A stretch of DNA of 64,000 bases from Thiohalophilus sp046483665 (GTDB lineage Bacteria > Pseudomonadota > Gammaproteobacteria > UBA6429 > Thiohalophilaceae), in assembly GCF_046483665.1 (NCBI RefSeq), contig NZ_JAWOCR010000013.1, positions 1 to 64,000 of the forward strand, read 5' to 3'. This document shows positions 18,036 through 27,434 of this stretch, one piece after another. How positions within the stretch are numbered: position 1 is the stretch's first letter; the number at the start of each line of letters is the position of its first letter. Made by a program: the position numbers and the translations under genes. The notes under the pieces were generated by a model. That model was not told where the DNA came from, ran no database searches, and saw only the letters and a program-made list of their open reading frames with translations.

Positions 18036-19414
18036 CACAGGCTCCTGACACTCTTGGTAAATGCTTCACCACGCTGTTCAAAGCCGCTAAACAGATCAAA
18101 ACTGGCACAGGCGGGAGACAGCAACACGGTGTCCCCGGTCTGAGCAAGTACCACCGACTTGTTAACCGCATCCTGCATCGAACTGGCATCTTCGATTTTC
18201 ACCAGACCTGCCAGTTCCTGTTGCAACAAGGGGGCATCTTCTCCTATTAACACGACGGCTCTTGCCCGACGCGCAATCACGTCTCGCAAAGCCCTAAAAT
18301 CCTGCCCTTTCCCCTGTCCTCCCAGGATGACTACCAGCTTCTCGCCCGGCACGCCCTGGATAGCCGCTATTGCTGCCCCCACATTGGTGGCCTTTGAATC
18401 ATTAATCCAGGTTACTCCTGCTTTTTTCCGAACCCACTGGCAACGGTGTGGCAAGCCTGCAAAATCCCTTAATGCCTCGAGCATGGCAGGAAGCGCCAGC
18501 CCTGCAGCCTCACCCAGTGCCAGTGCCGCCAGGGCATTGGCCAGATTATGTTCACCTGTAATTTTCAGTTCATCGCAGGCGATCAACGCCTGTTCACCTC
18601 GACATAACCAACGCTCATTCTGTTGCACGCAAATTCCATACTGATCAGCTTTCGGCATGTCGAGACTGAAACTGATCAGTTTGCGGCCAGCGGCAAACAG
18701 TTGTGCTGTGGCCATCACATGTTCATCGTCGGCATTGACCACCAGTATGCCGGAACCATAGAAAATTCGTGCCTTGGCAGCGGTGTAATCCGCCAGTGTG
18801 TCATACCGGTCCAGATGATCCTCGCTAATATTCAGTAACACTGCCGCGATTGGATCGAGCGATTCGGTCGTTTCAAGCTGAAAGCTGGAGAGCTCCAGTA
18901 CACAAACCTGGTTATCTTCCCGCAACAGATCCAGTGCCGGTGTGCCGATATTGCCGCCGACGCCCGCCTTGATACCGGACCGGTTAAACATTTCACCGAC
19001 CAGCGTGGTAACTGTGCTCTTACCATTGGACCCGGTAATCGCTATCACCGGAACATCAACGAACCAGGCGAACAGCTCTATATCGCCAATAATCCGGGCG
19101 CCCCTGGCACGGGCTTCAACAATTAAAGCTTCGCGCAGAGAGACACCCGGGCTCACGACAATTATATCCGCGCGACGAAACGCCAGCTCATCAAAACCGC
19201 CAAGGAATAAAGCCGTTTCTGGTAGCTCTTGCTGCAGCCTGGTCAGAAAAGGAGGTTCTGTGCGACTGTCGGTAATCGCAACATCAGCATCACAGGCAGA
19301 TAAAAAATGCGCGCAGGAGAGTCCGGTCTTGCCAAGACCGACAATCAGGACTTTTTTGTCCTGTAGATACTCTGCTGCTTCCTTTGACTTCATTGTTATG
19401 TCCAGCGCCAACAT
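18035..19414 (-). CDS. murD: UDP-N-acetylmuramoylalanine--D-glutamate ligase MurD
   Basis: MurD adds D-glutamate to UDP-MurNAc-L-Ala. It is up to 459 aa. It has an N-terminal Rossmann-like VLIVGLGKTGLSCAHFL, the ATP loop GSNGKSTVTTLVGEMF, ELSSFQLETT, NISEDHLDRY and the C-domain LSPACASFDLFSGFEQRG. An ATG at 19393, with a weak GGAC upstream, would remove seven residues and is an equally plausible start. It begins 4 bases after mraY ends. Confidence 0.97.
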   Translation of the reverse strand: MLALDITMKSKEAAEYLQDKKVLIVGLGKTGLSCAHFLSACDADVAITDSRTEPPFLTRLQQELPETALFLGGFDELAFRRADIIVVSPGVSLREALIVEARARGARIIGDIELFAWFVDVPVIAITGSNGKSTVTTLVGEMFNRSGIKAGVGGNIGTPALDLLREDNQVCVLELSSFQLETTESLDPIAAVLLNISEDHLDRYDTLADYTAAKARIFYGSGILVVNADDEHVMATAQLFAAGRKLISFSLDMPKADQYGICVQQNERWLCRGEQALIACDELKITGEHNLANALAALALGEAAGLALPAMLEALRDFAGLPHRCQWVRKKAGVTWINDSKATNVGAAIAAIQGVPGEKLVVILGGQGKGQDFRALRDVIARRARAVVLIGEDAPLLQQELAGLVKIEDASSMQDAVNKSVVLAQTGDTVLLSPACASFDLFSGFEQRGEAFTKSVRSL

Positions 19415-19418
19415 GTTG

Positions 19419-20504
19419 TTAACGAATTTTCAAGGTTGCCAGACCGATCAAAACCAGAATGACAGTAATAATCCAGAATCGAACAATAACCCGGGGCTCC
19501 GGCCAGCCTTTTAATTCAAAATGATGATGCAATGGTGCCATTCGAAATATCCGTTTTCCGGTCAGCTTGTAGGATAAAACCTGCAGAATGACCGAAAGGG
19601 TCTCGACCACAAATACCCCACCCATAATAAATAACACCAGTTCCTGTCTGACGATAACCGCCAGAACGCCCAGTGCGGCCCCCAATGCCAACGCGCCGAC
19701 ATCGCCCATGAATACTTGAGCCGGGTAGGTATTGAACCAGAGGAAACCCAGCCCTGAGCCCACCAGAGCGCCACAGAAGATCACCAGCTCGCCGGATTCC
19801 GGAATGTTGGGAATTTGCAGGTATTCGGAAAAACCGGCGTGTCCGGAGGCATAGGCAAAAATACCCAGAGCCCCGCCAACCATTACCGTGGGCAGAATCG
19901 CCAGACCATCCAGCCCGTCAGTCAGATTGACCGCATTACTGGAACCGACAATTACGAAGTAGGTCAGCAGGACATAACTGACCATACCCAGTTCAATTGA
20001 AATACTTTTGATAAACGGCATTATGAGATGGGTCTCAACCGGTAACGCTGTTTTGTAAAGATATATACCTACTGCAATAGCAATCACAGACTGCCAGAAG
20101 TACTTCCAGCGCGCCGCCAATCCTTTTGGATCTTTTTTGACGAGTTTTTTGTAGTCATCAATCCAGCCGATAACACCAAACAGGAATGTGACCAGAATCA
20201 CCACCCATACATAATGGTTGGTCAGATCAGACCACAACAGAGTACTGACCGCGATCGCAACCAGAATCAGTGCCCCTCCCATGGTAGGCGTGCCGGCCTT
20301 GGTCAGGTGCGTCTGCGGACCGTCATCACGAATTGGCTGCCCCAGATTGAATGTACTCAGGCGACGTATCATCGAGGGCCCTACCACCAGGGAGATTAAC
20401 AGAGCGGTCAAAACCCCGAGAATCGCCCGCAACGTCAGGTAGTTGAAAACATTGAAGCCGCTGTAGAATTCCTGCAGGTATTGTGTCAAATGATAAAGCA
20501 TCAT
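19419..20504 (-). CDS. mraY: Phospho-N-acetylmuramoyl-pentapeptide transferase MraY
   Basis: MraY makes lipid I by joining UDP-MurNAc-pentapeptide to undecaprenyl phosphate at the inner membrane. It is 361 aa with about ten membrane helices. Diagnostic motifs are GWIDDYKK, NLTDGLDGLA, GDVGALALG and the cytoplasmic APLHHHFELKGW. Two adjacent ATGs (20504 and 20501) are possible; the first overlaps the murF stop by 4 bases, while the second is better spaced from an AGGGG. Confidence 0.98.
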   Translation of the reverse strand: MMLYHLTQYLQEFYSGFNVFNYLTLRAILGVLTALLISLVVGPSMIRRLSTFNLGQPIRDDGPQTHLTKAGTPTMGGALILVAIAVSTLLWSDLTNHYVWVVILVTFLFGVIGWIDDYKKLVKKDPKGLAARWKYFWQSVIAIAVGIYLYKTALPVETHLIMPFIKSISIELGMVSYVLLTYFVIVGSSNAVNLTDGLDGLAILPTVMVGGALGIFAYASGHAGFSEYLQIPNIPESGELVIFCGALVGSGLGFLWFNTYPAQVFMGDVGALALGAALGVLAVIVRQELVLFIMGGVFVVETLSVILQVLSYKLTGKRIFRMAPLHHHFELKGWPEPRVIVRFWIITVILVLIGLATLKIR

Positions 20505-21883
20505 CCACCCCTGTCATTTTCTGCGGCACACGCGTCAACAACACGTTCCATGTGCATCTGACGCGACCCCTTGACCAGCAGTGTGACATCCTGCTCAAGG
20601 TCGTTTTGTATTTGTTCTATCATTTCAGCATGGCTGTCAAAACAATAAGACGACTCGCCGAATGCCGTTGCCGTATGGCGCGCCAGGGCGCCAAGAGTAT
20701 ACAGACGTGCCACCCCGCTTTGCCGTGCATATAAACCGGCATCTTCATGCATCACATCAGCCTCGCCTCCCAGCTCACCCATGTCGCCCAGAGCAAGATA
20801 GCGCTTGCCCGGAAATTCGCTCAATACATCCAGCGCGGCATACAAAGAGGTGGGATTGGCATTATAGGTATCATCAATAAGACGACTTTCCTTGATACCT
20901 TCTTTCAACTGCAATCGCCCGTTAACCGGCGACAGACTTTCAAGACCCTGTTTGATTGCATGTAAGGGAATATTTATTGCTACGGCAGCGGCTGTTGCCG
21001 CCAATGCATTAAGCGCATTATGTTTACCCAGCAACTTGAGGCTGACGGCTACCTGACCCTGTCCGGTGGTAATGGTCAGTTCCTGCCCGGTCTGCTGGAT
21101 CTGGATAGCGGCATTGACTTCCGGCTCATCACCAAAGCCAAAACCAATAACTTGTCGATCGGCATTTAACTGTTTCCAGTAATCTGCATACTTATCTTCA
21201 TAATTAACAATCGCGACACCATTATTGCCGAGCCCGGAATAAATCTCGCCCTTGGCCTGCGCGACGCCCTCGACACTGCCAAATCCTTCCAGATGCGCCA
21301 TGCCGGCATTCGTAATTACCGCCACATCCGGTTGTGCAATACTTGTCAGGTAACCAATCTCGCCGTGATGATTGGCCCCCATTTCGATCACCGCAAAAGC
21401 ATGTCGTTCATCAAGTTCGAGCAACGTTAAAGGCATGCCGATATCGTTATTCAGGTTGCCATATGTGGCCAGCACTGTTCCCTGGCAGGACAAAATCGCA
21501 GCTAACATCTCCTTGACGGTGGTTTTACCATTACTACCCGTAATCCCGATTACTTCAACGGATAATTGCCGGCGCCATTGTGCCGCCAGCTGGCCCAGGG
21601 CGAGCCGGGTGTCCGGAACAATGATCCCATTAATTCCCTTCACAGGTTTTTCTATCAAGCAGGCTACTGCGCCTTTTTCCATAGCCTCGCTAACAAAGTT
21701 ATGCCCATCAAAATTCGGGCCCTTGAGCGCTATGAATAATTGCCCCGGTTTGATTTGTCGCGTATCTGTAGAGACACCACGAAAATCAACATCAGCGCCA
21801 GGATAATCAGCCCCCAGAAATTCTGCCGCCTGTGACAGACTCATGTGAATGCCCCGTGCAGTATTGTCTTCCCTGTATGCCAT
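20501..21883 (-). CDS. murF: UDP-MurNAc-tripeptide--D-Ala-D-Ala ligase MurF
   Basis: MurF adds the D-Ala-D-Ala dipeptide made by Ddl. It is 460 aa with SxDTRQ-type N-terminal binding motifs (VSTDTRQIKPGQLF), the ATP loop GSNGKTTVKEML, EMGANHHGEIGYL and the C-domain DDTYNANPTSLYAALD. The start shares one base with the murE stop (TAATG). A second ATG at codon 14 (MSLSQAAEFLG) matches the usual family N-terminus and may be the true start. Confidence 0.97.
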   Translation of the reverse strand: MAYREDNTARGIHMSLSQAAEFLGADYPGADVDFRGVSTDTRQIKPGQLFIALKGPNFDGHNFVSEAMEKGAVACLIEKPVKGINGIIVPDTRLALGQLAAQWRRQLSVEVIGITGSNGKTTVKEMLAAILSCQGTVLATYGNLNNDIGMPLTLLELDERHAFAVIEMGANHHGEIGYLTSIAQPDVAVITNAGMAHLEGFGSVEGVAQAKGEIYSGLGNNGVAIVNYEDKYADYWKQLNADRQVIGFGFGDEPEVNAAIQIQQTGQELTITTGQGQVAVSLKLLGKHNALNALAATAAAVAINIPLHAIKQGLESLSPVNGRLQLKEGIKESRLIDDTYNANPTSLYAALDVLSEFPGKRYLALGDMGELGGEADVMHEDAGLYARQSGVARLYTLGALARHTATAFGESSYCFDSHAEMIEQIQNDLEQDVTLLVKGSRQMHMERVVDACAAENDRGG

Positions 21884-23409
21884 TATGCTTCTAACCGCTT
21901 CAATTGCAGTTGTGCCTCGGCCAGATCACTGAATGGCCGCATCTCATCGCCAACAATCTGGTTATTTTCGTGTCCTTTCCCGGCAATCAATATGACATCC
22001 TGTGATTCTGATCCCTGGATCACGGCCTCAATCGCTCTTTTCCGGTCCTGCTCAACATAAGCCCGATCCGGCATTCTCATACCTGCCAGGATCTGTTCGA
22101 TAATATCGACGGGGTTATCATGCCGTGGATTATCATTGGTCACGATCACCCGATCAGCATACTGCTCGGCAATCTTCCCCATTAACGGGCGTTTTTGTTT
22201 GTCTCGCTCTCCACCACAACCGAACACACAGGATAAAGTACCTTTGGTGTGCTCGCGCAAGGCACAAAGAACATGCCGCAGCGCATCCGGCGTGTGTGCA
22301 TAGTCAATCACAACCAGTGGAAGTTCACCGCCGCCCAGTGTCTCCATACGACCACTGACCGTGCTGACATGAGCAAGCCGTTCCAGTGCTTCGTTAAAAG
22401 CCATTCCTCTGGCAAGCAGCACCCCCAGTGCAGCCATCAGATTGCTCACATTGAAGTAACCCAGTAACGGGGTTTCTATCTGCCCTTCCCCAAAAGATGA
22501 TTTCACATCAAACCGCAAACCTTCCGGCAAGGCTTCTATCTTTTCCGCCAACAGCCCGGGTTCGTATTCCTTTTGTGTTCCGTAGCTAATCACCTTTACC
22601 GATCCATCAATAATCGCCAGCAGCTCGCGTCCGTAAGGATCGTCCTGATTGACTACCGCGGTTTTCAGTCCGGGCATACGAAACAATTTTTGTTTGACCG
22701 CCGCATAACTGGCCATATCACCGTGGTAATCCAGATGCTCATGGGTCAAATTGGTAAATACTGCACAGTCAAACCGGATATTGTCGACCCGTTGTTGATC
22801 CAGCGCATGAGAAGAGACTTCCATGACGACGCTGTCGGCACCCTGATCCCGCATTGTCGCCAACCAGTGGTGATTGGCGATCACATCCGGCGTGGTATGC
22901 CCTGATGCTTCGAGTTGCCCGTATAACCCCCGCCCGAGAGTACCGATCACCCCGCAGGCTTGCTTCTGACTCAGGCTCTGGGCCACAAACTGACTGCAGG
23001 AAGTTTTGCCGTTGGTACCTGTGATTCCGACTACAAATAGTTCAGCGGAGGGACTGGCATAAAAACGGTCGGCCAGCATTCCCAGCTTGCCGGACAGATT
23101 CTTGATCGCCACTACAGGGACTGTCTTACCTGATTTCGAGGTTTGCCAGCCCAGCGGGGTGACAGCACCGTCGTCATTGCGCATCTCGCGCAATACGGCC
23201 GTTGCTCCGCGGACAATAGCCTGTTCTATATAGTCTTCTCCGTTAACGCTCAGGCCTCTGCGTGCAACGAACAGAGAATCTTCGCTAACCTCACGGGAAT
23301 CGGCAGTCATGTGCTTGAGTTCGTAATCCAGACTCGCCGGCACAGATATAATTCCGTCCAGCAATTTACCCAGAGTCATTACAATTTGTTTGACCTGTGC
23401 CGGCATCAT
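21883..23409 (-). CDS. murE: UDP-MurNAc-tripeptide synthetase MurE (meso-diaminopimelate adding)
   Basis: MurE adds the third peptide residue. It is 508 aa with SREV-type N-domain binding (TADSREVSEDSLFVARRG), the ATP loop GTNGKTSCSQF, and NLTHEHLDYHGDM. The motif DNPR in TNDNPRHDNPV indicates specificity for meso-diaminopimelate rather than lysine, as expected in a Gram-negative. GGGAG precedes the ATG at 23409. It overlaps ftsI by 4 bases. Confidence 0.98.
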   Translation of the reverse strand: MMPAQVKQIVMTLGKLLDGIISVPASLDYELKHMTADSREVSEDSLFVARRGLSVNGEDYIEQAIVRGATAVLREMRNDDGAVTPLGWQTSKSGKTVPVVAIKNLSGKLGMLADRFYASPSAELFVVGITGTNGKTSCSQFVAQSLSQKQACGVIGTLGRGLYGQLEASGHTTPDVIANHHWLATMRDQGADSVVMEVSSHALDQQRVDNIRFDCAVFTNLTHEHLDYHGDMASYAAVKQKLFRMPGLKTAVVNQDDPYGRELLAIIDGSVKVISYGTQKEYEPGLLAEKIEALPEGLRFDVKSSFGEGQIETPLLGYFNVSNLMAALGVLLARGMAFNEALERLAHVSTVSGRMETLGGGELPLVVIDYAHTPDALRHVLCALREHTKGTLSCVFGCGGERDKQKRPLMGKIAEQYADRVIVTNDNPRHDNPVDIIEQILAGMRMPDRAYVEQDRKRAIEAVIQGSESQDVILIAGKGHENNQIVGDEMRPFSDLAEAQLQLKRLEA

Positions 23410-25133
23410 GGATGCTCTCCCGCCGTTGTCTCTGTCAAATCAGCAAACTTGAATGTATTTGACTCGACATTATCCGGTGCAATATCAAACAGGCGTAACG
23501 CACCTCCCATCACCCGGGAGAAAACCGGAGCGGCCACCTGTCCCCCGTAATAATCCTCGCCAGACGGCTCATCGACGGTCACCACCATGGCAATGCGCGG
23601 ATTACTGGCCGGCGCCAGTCCGGCAAAGACTGAGATATATTTTTCCGCAGTATAACCATCCGACATGACTTTCTTGACAGTCCCGGTTTTACCGGCAACC
23701 CGATAACCGGGAACACTCGCGCGTGTTCCTGTGCCACCTTCATTCGTCACTGTCTCCAGCATGCGAACCATTATCCGGGCAACATCTTTATCGATAACTC
23801 GCGTACCTTTGACGGTTTCATTCACACGTACAAAACTGACCGGCTTGATTACACCTTGATTGGCAATCGCGGCATAGCCACGTACCAGTTGCAAGGGTGT
23901 GATTGCCATTCCGTAACCGAAGGCCATGGTAGCCTGCTCAATCTCACGCCAGTTGGATGCCGGGTTCAAAACACCACTGGCTTCACCGGGAAAACCACTA
24001 CTGGTCATCATCCCGAACCCGAGCTTGCTGTAAACACGCCAGATTTGTTCTGCCTTCATGGACAGCGCCAGTTTACTGGCCCCGACATTACTGGACTTCT
24101 GGATGATACGGGTGAGGTTAATCCGTCCGTAGTTACGAATATCGCGAATGGTATTACGACCGACCTTATAATACCCCGGAGATGTATCGATTACGCTGCC
24201 GACGGTATATTTATCACTTTGTAGTGCAGCCACAACGGTAAAGGGTTTGATAGTCGAACCCGGTTCAAACACATCGGTTACTGCACGATTACGCATTCTG
24301 TAGCTTTGCAAATTATTACGATTATTCGGATTGAAAGCCGGTTGATTAACCATCGCCAGCACTTCACCGGTTTTAACATCCAGAATCACGGCCGAGCCGG
24401 ACCTGGCGCGATTGTTGATAACCGCACGCTTGAGCTCGCGATAAGCAAGATATTGCAAACGGCGATCGATGCTCAGAGCCAGGTCTTTTCCGGGCTGCGG
24501 TTTTTTCAAAAGCTCCACATGCTTGACAATACGCCCCAGCCGATCACGCATAACCCGCTGGCTGCCAGCTTCACCGCTCAACCATTTATTAAAGGCCAGT
24601 TCCAGTCCTTCCTGCCCCTGATCATCAATATTGGTAAAACCGACCACATGCGCGGCCACTTCACCCATGGGATAATAACGATGATACTCGCGTTGCAGCG
24701 AAACTCCGGGTATACCGAGATCCATAATCCGGTTTGCCAGAGCCGGCTCGACATGGCGTTTAATATAAACAAACTCACGATTGCTGCGTTTAGCAATGGT
24801 TTTGACCAACTTCTGCACATCGATATCCAGCATGTCGGCCAGCTGGCTCCATTGTGACCTGACCGAGACAAACTCCGCCGGATTCACCCATACCGAATCA
24901 ACCGGAGTACTGATCGCCAACGGTTCACCATGACGATCAGTCATCATTCCCCGATGAGCCGCCAGCGGCAATTCACGCAAATGGCGGGCATCTCCCTGGT
25001 TTTGTAAAAAAGCTTTATTCACCACATGCAGATCAACGGCGCGCCATAACAGCAACAGTGTGATCGACACTAAAGCCAGCATCACCATGATCAGGCGAAA
25101 TACCGAAGCCGGATTGTAAACTTGCTGTTTCAT
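23406..25133 (-). CDS. ftsI: Septal transpeptidase FtsI (PBP3)
   Basis: FtsI is the class B penicillin-binding protein that crosslinks septal peptidoglycan with FtsW. It is 575 aa with one N-terminal membrane helix (about 12-31), a PBP dimerisation domain and a transpeptidase domain. All three active-site motifs are intact: S293-T-I-K296, S347-S-N349 and K482-T-G484. It overlaps ftsL and murE by 4 bases each. Confidence 0.98.
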   Translation of the reverse strand: MKQQVYNPASVFRLIMVMLALVSITLLLLWRAVDLHVVNKAFLQNQGDARHLRELPLAAHRGMMTDRHGEPLAISTPVDSVWVNPAEFVSVRSQWSQLADMLDIDVQKLVKTIAKRSNREFVYIKRHVEPALANRIMDLGIPGVSLQREYHRYYPMGEVAAHVVGFTNIDDQGQEGLELAFNKWLSGEAGSQRVMRDRLGRIVKHVELLKKPQPGKDLALSIDRRLQYLAYRELKRAVINNRARSGSAVILDVKTGEVLAMVNQPAFNPNNRNNLQSYRMRNRAVTDVFEPGSTIKPFTVVAALQSDKYTVGSVIDTSPGYYKVGRNTIRDIRNYGRINLTRIIQKSSNVGASKLALSMKAEQIWRVYSKLGFGMMTSSGFPGEASGVLNPASNWREIEQATMAFGYGMAITPLQLVRGYAAIANQGVIKPVSFVRVNETVKGTRVIDKDVARIMVRMLETVTNEGGTGTRASVPGYRVAGKTGTVKKVMSDGYTAEKYISVFAGLAPASNPRIAMVVTVDEPSGEDYYGGQVAAPVFSRVMGGALRLFDIAPDNVESNTFKFADLTETTAGEHP

Positions 25134-25396
25134 GGCTTGAGGATGATAACCTGTTTGTAGTCCAGTGGTTTCATGTTCAGTTTCTTTCGCGCAAGTTCCT
25201 CAATACGTCCATGCGTGGCCCAGGTGCTTTGTTCCAGCTGCAATTGTCCCCATTCAACATTCAGTTCATCCCGCGTCTGTTGGAGTTCGGTCAGTTCAAC
25301 AAACAACTTGCGGCTATAATGCGTTGAATACACAACCCCGATAGCCGAAGCAAGTACAGCAAAAATCAGCGGGATCACTAGCCATGCGGCTTTCAT
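25130..25396 (-). CDS. ftsL: Cell division protein FtsL
   Basis: FtsL is a small bitopic divisome protein of 88 aa that forms a complex with FtsB and FtsQ. A membrane helix at about residues 4-22 is followed by a leucine-rich coiled-coil (LFVELTELQQTRDELNVEWGQ), typical of the family. It overlaps rsmH and ftsI by 4 bases each. Identification rests on size, topology and position, since the sequence is weakly conserved. Confidence 0.93.
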   Translation of the reverse strand: MKAAWLVIPLIFAVLASAIGVVYSTHYSRKLFVELTELQQTRDELNVEWGQLQLEQSTWATHGRIEELARKKLNMKPLDYKQVIILKP

Positions 25397-26325
25397 GACA
25401 GCTTTTCCGCAACCCGCAATACAGCACTTCGCGCACGCGGGTTGGTTTTTACTTCCTGCTCGCTGGCCTGCTGCGCCTTACCTATCAACTTCATTTTGGG
25501 GTTGAGTTGACTCTGGGTAACCGGCATGTCGATCGGAAAATCATCACCTTTGCTCTGCTTGCGCATGAACTGCTTAACCCGACGATCTTCCAGTGAATGG
25601 AAACTGATCACGACCAGCCGACCACCCGCCACGAGCAGTTCGGTAACCTGCGACAGGCACTCATCCAGCTCATCAAGCTCATGGTTGATATAAATCCGAA
25701 TCGCCTGGAATGCCCGAGTGGCAGGGTCCTTACCCTTTTCCCACGCCGGATTGGCGGCCGCGACAATTGCCGATAGCTGACCGGTCGTTGTGATCGATTG
25801 CTCACTTCGTGCAGCCACGATGGCCCGGGCGATCCGTTTGGCAAAGCGTTCCTCGCCATAATCCTTTAATACGCGGGCGATTTCCTTTTCTCCTGCCTCG
25901 GCCAGCCATCGAGCCGCGGTCGGACCGCGGCTGGTATCCATGCGCATATCCAGTGGCCCGTCCTTCTGAAAACTGAATCCGCGAGTAGCATCGTCGAGTT
26001 GCGGCGAGGAAACCCCGAGATCGAGCAGGATCCCGTCGACCTGATTCCAGCCCTGCCCGGCAATGTGGGGCGCCATATGGGCAAAAGAGTCCTGTACCAT
26101 ATGAAAACGTGAATCGTGAGAGAATCGGTCCTGTGCGATACGCAGAGCCTCGGGATCCTTGTCAAAGGCGAGCAGACGACCCTCGTCACCCAGGCACGCG
26201 AGTATGGCCGCACTGTGGCCACCGCGTCCGAAGGTGCCGTCGATATAACGACCGTCCGGTTTGATATTCATACCCCTTATCGCCTCTTCCAGCAGAACGG
26301 GCAAATGTTCCTGTTTGCCGTTCAT
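25393..26325 (-). CDS. rsmH: 16S rRNA (cytosine-1402-N4)-methyltransferase RsmH (MraW)
   Basis: RsmH methylates N4 of C1402 in the ribosomal P site. It is 310 aa with the N-terminal HLPVLLEEAI, the SAM-binding DGTFGRGGHSAAIL, DLGVSSPQLDDATRGFSF, and C-terminal SFHSLEDRRVKQFM. It follows mraZ by 4 bases and overlaps ftsL by 4. Confidence 0.98.
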   Translation of the reverse strand: MNGKQEHLPVLLEEAIRGMNIKPDGRYIDGTFGRGGHSAAILACLGDEGRLLAFDKDPEALRIAQDRFSHDSRFHMVQDSFAHMAPHIAGQGWNQVDGILLDLGVSSPQLDDATRGFSFQKDGPLDMRMDTSRGPTAARWLAEAGEKEIARVLKDYGEERFAKRIARAIVAARSEQSITTTGQLSAIVAAANPAWEKGKDPATRAFQAIRIYINHELDELDECLSQVTELLVAGGRLVVISFHSLEDRRVKQFMRKQSKGDDFPIDMPVTQSQLNPKMKLIGKAQQASEQEVKTNPRARSAVLRVAEKLS

Positions 26326-26329
26326 GGTT

Positions 26330-26788
26330 TTATAAAGACAGTGTTTCCAGCTCAGCGGACAGTTCCGATTCCTCCTGGTTTTCCTGGGTAATCCATTGAT
26401 CGCGCTGTTCGTTCCAGGTCTGCTCGTCCCAGATTTCGAACTTGTTACCTTGCCCGGTCAGGGCAATGCGTTTATCCAATTTGGCGAATTCACGAAGTGG
26501 TGGCGGGATAAGAATGCGGCCGTGACTGTCCAGCTCCAGCTCGGTGGCATGGCCGATCAGCAGGCGCTGCAGGCGACGGGCTGTGGCGTTGAGGTTGCCC
26601 AGCCGAACGAGCTTGCGCTCGATCTCTTCCCATTCGGGTAGCGGATACAACAGCAGGCACGGATCACTGCGATCGACAGTAATCACCAGTTGCCCGTCGG
26701 ACTGCTCTAGTACGCCATCCCGATACCGACTCGGCATGGCCATGCGGCCCTTGGCATCCAGGCTGAGTGTGTTGACGCCACGAAACAC
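26330..26788 (-). CDS. mraZ: Transcriptional regulator MraZ
   Basis: MraZ is the first gene of the dcw cluster and a DNA-binding autorepressor of that operon. It is 152 aa with two SpoVT/AbrB-like repeats: SLDAKGRMAMPSRYRD at the N-terminus and ELDSHGRILIPPPLRE in the second half. The start is GTG (26788), with a weak GGGGA upstream. Three matching operator boxes lie directly upstream at 26811-26837. Confidence 0.97.
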   Translation of the reverse strand: MFRGVNTLSLDAKGRMAMPSRYRDGVLEQSDGQLVITVDRSDPCLLLYPLPEWEEIERKLVRLGNLNATARRLQRLLIGHATELELDSHGRILIPPPLREFAKLDKRIALTGQGNKFEIWDEQTWNEQRDQWITQENQEESELSAELETLSL

Positions 26789-26810
26789 GTTGGTTTCCCC
26801 AGGGACGAAA

Positions 26811-26837
26811 TCCCATTAATTCCCACATTGATCCACT
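26811..26837 (-). promoter_or_regulatory. MraZ operator: three direct repeats at 10-base spacing
   Basis: On the minus strand GTGGA, GTGGG and ATGGG occur at exact 10-base intervals (26836-26832, 26826-26822, 26816-26812). This matches the TGGG-N direct-repeat architecture bound by MraZ in other proteobacteria. The boxes lie just downstream of the -10 element of the mraZ promoter, consistent with repression by blocking initiation or early elongation. The first box departs from consensus by one base. Confidence 0.8.
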
Positions 26838-26844
26838 TTGATAC

Positions 26845-26874
26845 ACTATAGGTAGCAATATGCCCGGCTGTCAA
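26845..26874 (-). promoter_or_regulatory. Sigma-70 promoter of the dcw cluster
   Basis: A perfect -35 TTGACA (26874-26869) and a near-consensus -10 TATAGT (26850-26845) are separated by 18 bases on the minus strand. Transcription should start near 26838, at the edge of the first MraZ box and about 50 bases before the mraZ start. Confidence 0.8.
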
Positions 26875-27030
26875 GCAAACAGCGCCACAAAAGTGGGAAT
26901 TCTTTCTTGTCTGACAGTAACTTAGCCACGCTCAGGCATGGTGGGAGGGAAACAAAGGCATCTTTTGACGGAAGTTAGTATAACGGAAAAACAACAGGTT
27001 ATAGAGGGGCGTTAATGTTAATTAATAAGA

Positions 27031-27386
27031 AAGAGTCGGCCGTTAAGCCGGGTTCTGTCGTGGACAGTCATTCATCTGGGATGCACGTCACCGCGCACCT
27101 CTAGCGACCTACCCGGGAACCGTGTGGGCCACACGTGGCCTTGCGGCCTGCTCCCCTATTTGGTCTTGCTCCGGATGGGGTTTACCCTGCCACCGGTGTT
27201 ACCACCGGCGCGGTGCGCTCTTACCGCACCATTTCACCCTTACCGGCCGCTTGCGCGGCTTGGGCGGTATATTTTCTGCGGCACTTTCCGTAGGCTCGCG
27301 CCTCCCAGGCGTTACCTGGCATCCCGCCCGATGGAGCCCGGACTTTCCTCCCCGCCAGAGGCGGAGCGACTGTCAGGCCGACTCTT
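27031..27386 (-). ncRNA. rnpB: RNase P RNA (rnpB), bacterial type A
   Basis: This is the catalytic RNA of RNase P, which matures tRNA 5' ends. Read on the minus strand it contains the strongly conserved GAGGAAAGTCCGGGCTCC near the 5' end, GCCAGGTAACGCCTGG, GGTAAGGGTGAAA, GTGCGGTAAGAGCGCACC, CCGGAGCAAGACCAAATAGG and the 3' AGATGAATGACTGTCCACGA ... ACAGAACCCGGCTTA. Helix P1 is formed by AAGAGTCGGCC (27386-27376) and GGCCGACTCTT (27041-27031), which fixes both ends within a few bases. About 356 nt is slightly shorter than the E. coli RNA. It lies between rsmI and mraZ, a common gammaproteobacterial location. Confidence 0.97.
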
Positions 27387-27392
27387 GCCGAC

Positions 27393-27398
27393 ATTATA
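27393..27398 (-). promoter_or_regulatory. -10 element of the rnpB promoter
   Basis: TATAAT (27398-27393) lies 7 bases before the first base of helix P1, so the predicted start coincides with the RNA 5' end. No good -35 is visible at 16-18 bases. Confidence 0.6.
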
Positions 27399-27434
27399 TA
27401 ATAAGTATGTTCCTGACGGGGGATCGCTGGCTGA

